NCBI GenBank assembly: GCA_034440615.1
Contig: JAOTOM010004829.1
Location: forward strand, 221,001 to 285,000
Direction of reading: 5' to 3'
Length of the DNA: 64,000 bases
DNA from: Ashinkailepas kermadecensis
Taxonomy: Eukaryota; Arthropoda; Thecostraca; Neolepadidae
Part shown: in pieces, positions 56,425 to 64,000 of the stretch
Numbering within the stretch: the first letter of the stretch is position 1
Layout: each line of letters opens with the position of its first letter
Program-made: the position numbers and the translations under genes
The notes under the pieces: generated by a model
Told to the model about the DNA's origin: nothing
The model's database searches: none
The model's input: the letters and a program-made list of their open reading frames with translations, nothing else

Positions 56425-57225
56425 CCCTATGTCAGGCCATCCACTTGGTATCCAATGTCGATATGATGGGTCCATTTTCATTCAAATATCATTGCCCATT
56501 TTTTTTGCCAAATGTGCTCGACTAAATCTTATTCTCTCCAAATGTGATCACCAGGAAATATCCTCTCTAAATATGGGGTTCGAAAGCATAAATCCAGCAA
56601 AGGCACCACCCCAGAGATGTAAAGCTACAAATGTGTGTGAACTATCAGACCCAAGGTCATGTCTCTGTCAGTAGTCATTTTGGCGTTAGCAAGACGATAT
56701 TTTCCCAGCTCAAGCCCAGCGAGTCTGTTGCGTTCGCAGGTTGTTGATGGCTGGCTTGATGGAATCAATTGGAGCGTATTTTCAGGGATCATGTAGTTTG
56801 CAGTCTGATTAGGCACATAGGGATACGTAGATGCAATGCATATGTGCCTCATACGCCATGTGTTATTTCCTGAATTCATTTGGTTGTTGATAATTACCTA
56901 TGTAGGTACCTTCCAAGCTGCTCACACAAAACTATTTTCTGCAGTTTGAATTGTGTTTACTTTGTGAATGCAAAAATGCAAGATGTTCTCAAAATTTGGG
57001 ATGGTGAGCTTGAATTGTTTTCGAAGTGTCTAACATAATTATAGCAAGTGCTACCAAAAGGTGCATGGCTATCACTTCTCTTTTTATCATTGAGTGTTGT
57101 AGATTCAACCTTTTAACGTGGAAATTGCTTGAATTGCCTTTTAAGAAACATAGGCTATCACAGAAAGTAGGTGTAGCCCTCACCATACCCGTCATGCCCC
57201 ATTCTCCGCCCATGCATATATATAC

Positions 57226-57267
<42 letters not shown>

Positions 57268-57470
57268 TTGCATACATATGTATGTATATACATACGCTAT
57301 ATGTATGAATAAATATATATATACATATATTATGTCTATTTATGACTATATACAAACATCTACGGATATACATATATATATATATAAACATTTTTGAATT
57401 GGAAACAAAACATGTGTTATTGCAAGTAGTCACCTCGCAAGGGCATGCTCAAAAAACACGTTTCATCGAA
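56425..57470. other. Intergenic with TA-rich tracts
   Basis: (TA)n at about 57226-57263, then TATACATATATA-type sequence to 57388. No gene was recognised. Confidence 0.6.
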
Positions 57471-58200
57471 ATTATGCCGCAACGTGCGGCAGCTGACGAA
57501 CACATTCGCATGGCTGCCTGCAGCACATTTTCCACGCGGTTACCATCACGAGAGAGGCACAGCTCGACCCGCGTCTTGGCTGACTCGATGGCTCGTTTAG
57601 CTGTGTGTGAAGATGCGCCATCTTGCTGAAATCACATGTAATACATATGATTGCTTATCGTTGGCACTCTTCCAGAACTTTCCAAGCGTCGCCTGGTAGC
57701 GATGTTGGTTGATGCGTCACGCTTTGCCGTCGCCCTCCTGGAATTGCAGAGGCCCGATAACATCTCTGTCGCAGAGAGTGCATGCCAAGCGGTGACTCTG
57801 CTGGTGTGCAGAGGCTTTTCTTGGACTATGTCGAGCTTCCCGGTGGACGAGAACCGGCAGTTCTGTGAATTTACGGTGCCATCGAGGTGAAAATGTGCTT
57901 CATCCGAAAACCAGATTTTGTGGACGAAGTTGGACGATTCAGCCGCTTGGCCGGAAAACCATGCTGCATATGTTCGTCGTTCAGCTTTATTCTTGGCTGA
58001 AAACTTTTGCTGGGTTGCTTAGCTTTTGCTGGGTTGCTATTTTCTAAGGTCTCAGCCTCAGGTCCTGTTTTTAAGATTCGGAGCAGCGAGTTTCTGCTGG
58101 TGGCGACTTCTTGCGTGAGACGTCGAGATGATTTTGTTGGATTTTCATTGCCCAAATTCTTCACCTTGTTGATGTTTTCTAGTATCCGCACTTTCTTTTT
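57471..58200 (-). pseudogene. Tc1/mariner-superfamily (IS630-like) transposase remnant
   Basis: On the - strand: NPTKSSRRLTQEVATSRNSL (helix-turn-helix-like, about 58135-58075), then after frame breaks FVHKIWFSDEAHFHLDGTVN with SQNCRF (57930-57850, first catalytic D in FSDEAHF), HTSRVTAWHALSATEM, FQQDGASSHTAKRAIE (about 57635-57588, second catalytic D) and VELCLSRDGNRVENVLQAA. The expected segment holding the third acidic residue (SPDL-type) between the last two pieces is missing, so there is an internal deletion. Stops and frameshifts confirm inactivity. Confidence 0.75.
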
Positions 58201-58553
58201 TAGACCCTCAACCTTAGCGCTAAGGTTGCTTGGGTTCCCCCACGTACAAATTGCTCAGTCAATCTTAAAATGCAGTGATATGATGGTGCCTTTCCCGTTT
58301 TGAAATGATCCTACAATTTTATTCGTCTCAAAACCATATATTTTGTTGAATAGTAAAATGTAGCTATCTCAGCTTTCTCCTCCTTATTATATGAAAACAT
58401 TGCTATCACTAACAAATAAATGTCTGCTGCTGCCCACACAGCGAACCAGTCAGATGAGGTCGTGCATTGCACCTTCTCTGATTACAGTGCACAATTGGAA
58501 GGGTCTAAAAAACAGACACCATCTCACATACACCGTTTGACAGACACCATCTC
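58201..58553. other. Intergenic
   Basis: No recognised feature. Confidence 0.4.
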
Positions 58554-59175
58554 GCAGACATGGCCAATCTCAGCAACCGCTGGCTCGATCTTCATGAAAC
58601 CTACACCAAACGATCACCCGTGTGCCAGAGGCGTGCTGTTTGGACTTTCGTGACCGTGGGTCAGGTCAAAGGTCACCAAATGGCCAAAAAACAAAGTTTT
58701 GGACTTACAGACAAGGCCGATCTCGTCAACCGCTGGCTCGATCTTAATGAAACTTTCACCGAACGATCGGCCGTGTGCCAGAGGCGTTCGGTTTGAACTT
58801 TCGTGACCTTTGGTCAGGTCAAAGGTCACCAAATCTCCGAAAAACATTTGTTTTGCTCACAGACATGGCCGATCTCTGCAACTGCTGGCTCGATCTTAAT
58901 TAAACCTTCACCAAACGATCGGCCGTGTGCCAGAGGCGTTTGGATTGGACTTTTGTGACCTCGAGTCAGGTCAAAGATCACCAAATCGCCGAAAAACAAA
59001 ATTTGTGGCTCACAGACATGGCCGATCTCGGCAATCGCCGGCTCGATCTTAATGAAACCATCACCAAACGATCGGCCGTGTGCCAGAGGCGTGCGGTTTG
59101 TAATTTCGTGGCCTTGGTTCAAGTCAAAGGTCACCAAATCGCCGAAAAAAACTTTTTTTGGGGGGCTTACAGACA
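58554..59175. repeat. 152-bp tandem array with AGGTCAAAGGTCA motifs
   Basis: The marker GGCC(G/A)ATCTC occurs at 58563, 58715, 58867 and 59020, with a final partial at 59177 (spacings 152, 152, 153, 157). Each unit contains CCGCTGGCTCGATCTTAATG, AAACGATCGGCCGTGTGCCA and TCAGGTCAAAGGTCACCAAA. AGGTCAAAGGTCA is a perfect DR1 at 58663-58675 and 58816-58828, and imperfect at 58968 and 59121. The array directly precedes the MULE transposase frame. Confidence 0.9.
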
Positions 59176-61675
59176 TGGCCTATCTCGGATGGAAGAAAGA
59201 AAAAAAGAAGAGAAAGAGAGCTAATGGAAGGGATAGGTCAAGCTAGAGAAATAGATGTCATGGAAATGGCATCTACTGGGATGGAAGACCAGTTGCGGGA
59301 CAGAGAGCATCATGGTGACATTGTCGAGGATGGGCAGAATTTGTGCTATAGTGAGGGGCAGCAGTGGAAGGGAGTAAGCGAAGAATTGCCGGATACAGGA
59401 CAAAACGATGAGGGTATGGGGAAGAGGTGTTACGGCAAAGAAAGGTCGACAAGGGCCTCAAAACGTAGCGATGATGATTTGAATCATAGCGGAAATAGGC
59501 ACAACAAGAGTAAACAGCAGGGTGCTGACCACACTGACACATCAGGTCGCAGCAAAATGATTAAGAGAAGTACGGTTCGGAATGTTTCCAATCGGGCGGT
59601 GTTTAATGCGACAGAAAGTGTGCTGGAGGCCATATGCCTGAACAAACCCATAAATTCACAAAGAGTAGACACAGTTCCACAAGGGATATCATCGTCTGGG
59701 TCTTTCATAGTGAAATATAGCGATGTAAAGAAATTAGACGGAACTCGTGATATTCTTTGCCCCTGGTTAGAATATGGTAGAAACGTTTCGTACTGGTCCG
59801 TTGATCAAAAGGATAAGCGGATACGACATTGCAAACAGCGTAAAGGACACTGTATGCTTCTGTGAAGCTCGGTGGGAGAAATATCGCAACTTCAGTCGAC
59901 AGAAAAGATGTAGTGCTGTGCCGCAGGAAATGTATCGTTTGGCAACCGACACCACCTTCAAAAAGATGATAATCTCGCCAGGGTATATGGAAGCTCACAA
60001 GCCACTGGACATCGTTATCGAATACGTTGGGTGTCTTTCTGACACAATTCGCAATGCTCACGGAAATTCCAAAGACCAGGACAGACCATGCGTTCGTACA
60101 TCTCGCGTACTATTGGACACAATGAAAACAGAGGTGAAGGGGGCAGCGCCTAAAACAGTGTACAGAAAGATGGTGTTGGAGAACAGGGAGGAATTTCCTC
60201 GGGACCACAAACAGCTGAAAAGCTTAAAGTACAATGAACGGAAACACTGTCATACCTACAGCTCTCTCAGTAAAGCTGATCTCTATCTCGGTTTACTTCA
60301 CAGGGTCATAGAAGAAAATCAACTAGATTTCGAAGGAGAAAGACTTATCCGCGAAATTCAATTTAGAGACAGGCCCATAGTATTCCTATACACTGATAGA
60401 CAAGTGGGGGACATAAACAGATTGTGTACCAATCCAAATATATACAGCACACTTTCCACGGATACCACATTCGATCTGAAAGAACTCTTCTTGAAGACTA
60501 CCACTTACGAATATTGAAGCATCCTGAGACGGACTTCCAGAAAGTATCCAACCTGTTTGGGTCGCTGCATGGTTCACACAAAGAAGGATGAGCCCAGTTA
60601 TTCGGCTTTTGCATGTAAGTTAAGGCAATTGGTATCAGCAAAATCTTTAGTAAGTTTCACAACTGATGATAATCCCGCACTGTACGTACCAATGCAGACG
60701 TGCTTCCCTAACGAGGACAATGTCCTTTACCACGTTCATTTTCGCTGCAACATTGAAAACCAATTTACCCGCATGCGTATTCAGAAAGTCGTTCGCCAGT
60801 CAATTCTACGCGATCTGTTTGATAGCAAATTTGGTTTAATTAACATCACTGACAAGATCTCGTTCGCTAAAAAAATTGAGGAGTGTTTCCGCCAATGGGC
60901 CCGTCTCGGAAACGAAGCAGTGAATTTCGTCACGTACTTCCGGCAATTTAAGTTGAAGAAAGTAATCACGAAGATTATTTGGAAAAAGGCGAGTACGAAT
61001 CGCATAGCAATCACAACACAATTAAGGGCGCCACAGGACATTAGAAAATGCAGGTGAACACGTTCATTGATGTACTCCGTGGGTTGGTAATATTTGAAGA
61101 AAAGGAAACAAATAGGGCTTTGCGCGACGAGGGAACTTATAAAGTGAGTGACCTATACAAACACTGTGATTTCGAAAACACAGATGGCCTCACTGACACT
61201 GTATCAGCAGCACTGCAAACATTCTTTGTTCAGTACATCGGCACCGATGATCTCGACCCAAAACGTGACTAAGTCTCTCAACATTCTGGCATCGGCAGGT
61301 CGGAAACAACATTCTCAGGAACAGTCGCATACGAAGAAACTTGCCATTCAGATAAATTTTGAACCATTCATAATTTCGTTTCGTTCATAAATTCGTTAAT
61401 AACTGGCGCATCGTTCAGAAACCTCATGACATAGTTATCACCCACGGGGAACGTTGGGAGTATCCAAAAGAGATTGCAAGTAAAATCGTTATGGGTAAAA
61501 CTAGTTCCAGACAAATGGCTTGTATGTCCTACCACATATCCAAGTCATATTTGTACATCCGTGTTCCTGATATATGCAACAATCACAAGCAAATCACAGT
61601 AGACAAGCGCATACTTCCACTTTTGACCATATCACACAAAACATTGCTCAAGGAAGTGCTTGGGGTCTGCCTTTA
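59176..61675 (+). pseudogene. MULE-type transposase, broken
   Basis: Successive pieces occur in changing frames. A basic N-terminal part (to FIVKYSDVKKLDGTRDILCP) ends near 59780. The frame at 59774-60517 has a long linker, then IVFLYTDRQVGDINRLCT and STDTTFDLKELFLKTTTYEY (D of the DDE fold). After a frame change, SFTTDDNPALYVPM and HVHFRCNIENQF (60557-61057) follow, then MQVNTFIDVLRGLVIFEEKE (61048-61272). The order TDxTFxL / TDxxxAL / HxxxNI is the Mutator-like transposase core (family knowledge). A SWIM finger is not readable. At least three frame changes make it a pseudogene. Terminal repeats were not found. Confidence 0.65.
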
Positions 61676-61806
61676 GGGGTTGCGAATATTTACGAAATAT
61701 AGTTCATTGTTCACACTCAAGCTTAATAGTTTGGTGCGAGTGTCAAATTACTCATTACACAGTTATTTCTGGTCATGTGCTCGTCATTTTATGTTTTAAA
61801 AATTAT

Positions 61807-62047
61807 TCTGGTCGGGAATGCGTTACTTTCAACATGCTAAGATTTCGTGTGGTGTCTGAAAAGACGATACCTTCGAACCTTAGTTTGAAGACCGTCGCCA
61901 TTTGAAGTTATTTTCGTATGTTTATGCTAGTCTGGAATGCGTTACTTTCCACATGCTGAGATTTCGTGTGGTGTCTCAAAAGACGACGCCTTCGAACCTT
62001 GGTTTGAAGGCCATTTGAAGTGGTTTTCGTATGTTTATGCTAGTCTG
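61807..62047. repeat. Tandem duplication of ~120 bp
   Basis: Two copies, starting at 61807 and 61931, share GAATGCGTTACTTTC, ATTTCGTGTGGTGTCT, CTTCGAACCTTRGTTTGAAG and TTTTCGTATGTTTATGCTAG. Confidence 0.8.
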
Positions 62048-62212
62048 GAGTATGATGCTAAACCACATAGCTAAAGGTTCATTCCACATATATATGCAAA
62101 GCATGAGGCTAATATAGCAGGGCAACACAATACGTTGCAAATTTCCATCACACATGATGTACAAGAAAATGCAATCACATATATATGTATGCATACTATG
62201 TATGCATGGATG

Positions 62213-62213
<1 letters not shown>

Positions 62214-62288
<75 letters not shown>
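62214..62288. repeat. (TA)n microsatellite
   Basis: Pure TA, about 70 bp, immediately left of the next retroelement segment. Confidence 0.95.
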
Positions 62289-62291
<3 letters not shown>

Positions 62292-62351
62292 CCTGCATCA
62301 CACATACAATGCAAACATTAACTGACAAATATATAGACTCGAATGTTGAGT

Positions 62352-62560
62352 CCCCCCCTCCCGACGAGGCACCACCTTTTCGTGGTGGTGGGGGGGGGGG
62401 ATTTCGTTTTCCAACGATCCGGCGGCCCGGTCCAAAGGGGAGGAGCCAGACTAGGAGTGCCTCTTCCATCCTCCCATCCCTCTGCGTCCATTCCAATATC
62501 CGTCCTTTTTTCCTGGCTGTGTATCGGCCATACATACCAAACTCGTCTTTTTTACAGGGA
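62352..62560 (+). mobile_element. Retroelement 5' segment with GGCACCACC hairpin (copy 3)
   Basis: CGACGAGGCACCACCTTTTC, GTGGTGGTGGGGG, GATCCGGCGGCCCG and AGGAGTGCCTCTTCCATCCT match copy 1 (29946) in order. CCATTCCAATATCCGTCC parallels copy 2 (about 32670). No coding domain is visible. Confidence 0.55.
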
Positions 62561-63003
62561 AAGTCCGAAGCCGATGCACAGCTTATGACACCGTGCTGCC
62601 CGTGGAAGATATACTTCTTTTTTTCATTCACGCGTCTGAATTTCAATTCACAAAAATATTCCAAAACATCTAGGATTTCTGTTATATTAGACGAACTCCC
62701 CAACGTGGACATATAAGATATTATACAATTCCTCAACTGCATCAAGGTGCATGTTGTGTGTCCCACCGGCGGTTCTTAGGGTGAGCATAGGTTAGGGTAC
62801 ATTTCCCCCTTCTCGCCGGTGCAGCACTGTGAAATGTGCCTTCAATGTTTTTTTAAGACACGTACTGACATGACTTAGACCGATTGACTTGTGTCTCATC
62901 TTCCACACGCTATCGCCATTGCTTGCAATTGTTATGATTGTTTTTGTATTTTACTCACATTCTCTGTCATCGCTTGTCTACTCATCTCTTGTGATGTCCT
63001 AAA
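62561..63003. other. Intergenic
   Basis: No supported gene. A - strand frame through 62071-62766 is a composite across the TA tract and the retroelement fragment. Confidence 0.45.
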
Positions 63004-63669
63004 GTGTGCACATACACCAGCACATACACCTACATACATACCTACACACATATATACATACACGCACTTACATGCACACACATCTACAGACACATCTACA
63101 CACCCACCTACACACACATATACACGCACATACATAGACACACACCTACACACACATGTACATACACACACACACATACATACACACACCTACATACATT
63201 TACATACACACACCAACACCAACACACACGTACACATACATACACATATATACATACACACACACGTACACATAGATACACATATATACATACACCCACA
63301 CGTACACATATATACATACACACACACGTACACATAGACACACATATATACATACACACACGTGCACATACATACACATATATACATACACACACGCACA
63401 CATATATACACATATATACATACACACACACGTACACATATATACACATATATACATACACACACACGTACACATATATACACATATATACATACACACA
63501 CACGTACACATAGATACACATATATACATACACACACACGTACAAATAGATCCACATATATACATACACACACACACACGTACACATAGATCCACATATA
63601 TACATACACGCACACGCACACATAGATACACATATATACATACACACATATACACATACATATATACAC

Positions 63670-63760
<91 letters not shown>

Positions 63761-63765
63761 CTTGT
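63004..63765. repeat. Compound (CA)n / ACATATATACATACAC microsatellite
   Basis: Units of ACACACACGTACACATATAT followed by ACACATATATACATACAC in many copies, ending in a long pure (CA)n at 63680-63758. The THTYTHIYT and CVCVYVYMC frames on both strands are shadows. Confidence 0.97.
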
Positions 63766-64000
63766 GAGCCGTGAAAAATGAGCCACATGGCCGTACGGTC
63801 ACAATCGAGGACCACCATTTCTAAGTGTGATGGAACGCTATGACGGAGGCACATCATTGCCACATGGTGCTCGACCGTTACCAAATGTTGTATGACACGA
63901 TAAATTAGAAAGTATATGTTTTATGACGGGTTGTACTTACGAGGTCCAAGTGACAACAGAGGTCCAATTGTGTGAACTGGGCAGATTATCGTGTATTTTG
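63766..64000. other. Intergenic window end
   Basis: Nothing recognised. Confidence 0.5.

Noticed and set aside
63004..63765. Long Cys/Val- or Thr/His-rich proteins on both strands
   Set aside because: Translations of CA/TA microsatellites.

Overview
The window is eukaryotic. Genes are split by GT-AG introns, there is no operon structure or ribosome-binding site, and most of the sequence is transposon and microsatellite debris. The mix suggests an arthropod, with a non-insect arthropod (crustacean or chelicerate) as my guess: an I-like LINE with RNase H, a Penelope-like element with a GIY-YIG nuclease, hAT-like non-autonomous elements, a MULE, tRNA-derived SINEs and very long (TA)n and (CA)n tracts. 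The species is inference only.

Region 1 (1-16.7 kb, + strand) holds the only host gene I can support: the 3' half of a large, low-complexity transcriptional coactivator. Eleven exons can be joined in consistent phase into 734 codons plus a stop (start of the first exon inferred). They carry long polyQ/polyP/polyA runs, an FVRQEL segment and an LxxLL motif (LLRDLL) ten residues from the C-terminus. This fits the C-terminal half of a p160/SRC steroid-receptor coactivator (NCoA; Taiman in insects). The bHLH-PAS half would lie upstream of the window. The 3' UTR carries two perfect Pumilio-type motifs and an ATTAAA signal.

The most unusual feature lies in this gene's introns. Short tandem repeats have repeatedly copied the splice sites themselves. 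There are 78-bp units before exon 2, 64-66-bp units before exon 3, a 110-bp duplication across the exon 7 acceptor, 47-bp units carrying the exon 7 donor, and looser arrays before exons 4 and 10. The result is ladders of decoy acceptors and donors, each followed or preceded by a copy of the true exon edge.

Region 2 (16.7-33.2 kb) is intergenic. It holds two hAT-like non-autonomous elements with 8-bp target-site duplications (one filled by a GC-rich minisatellite), SINE and LINE ends, a 184-bp foldback element, a poly(A) tract of about 135 nt and long TA tracts.

Region 3 (33.2-39.1 kb) is a nearly full-length I/Jockey-superfamily LINE, dead by four stops and one frameshift in ORF2.

Region 4 (39.1-52.2 kb) is repeat-rich: SINEs, a 720-bp GGGAAC/GGGAGC tract, GATACA repeats, a roughly 280-bp satellite and a (GA)n tract. 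No gene was recognised.

Region 5 (52.2-64 kb) holds a 5'-truncated Penelope-like element on the - strand split by an 878-bp TIR element, a degenerate 43-bp GC-rich array, a Tc1/mariner-superfamily transposase remnant, a broken MULE transposase preceded by a 152-bp array, and a 760-bp compound CA/TA tract. All transposon genes appear inactive. They do not work together with the coactivator gene, although several have landed in or near its introns.
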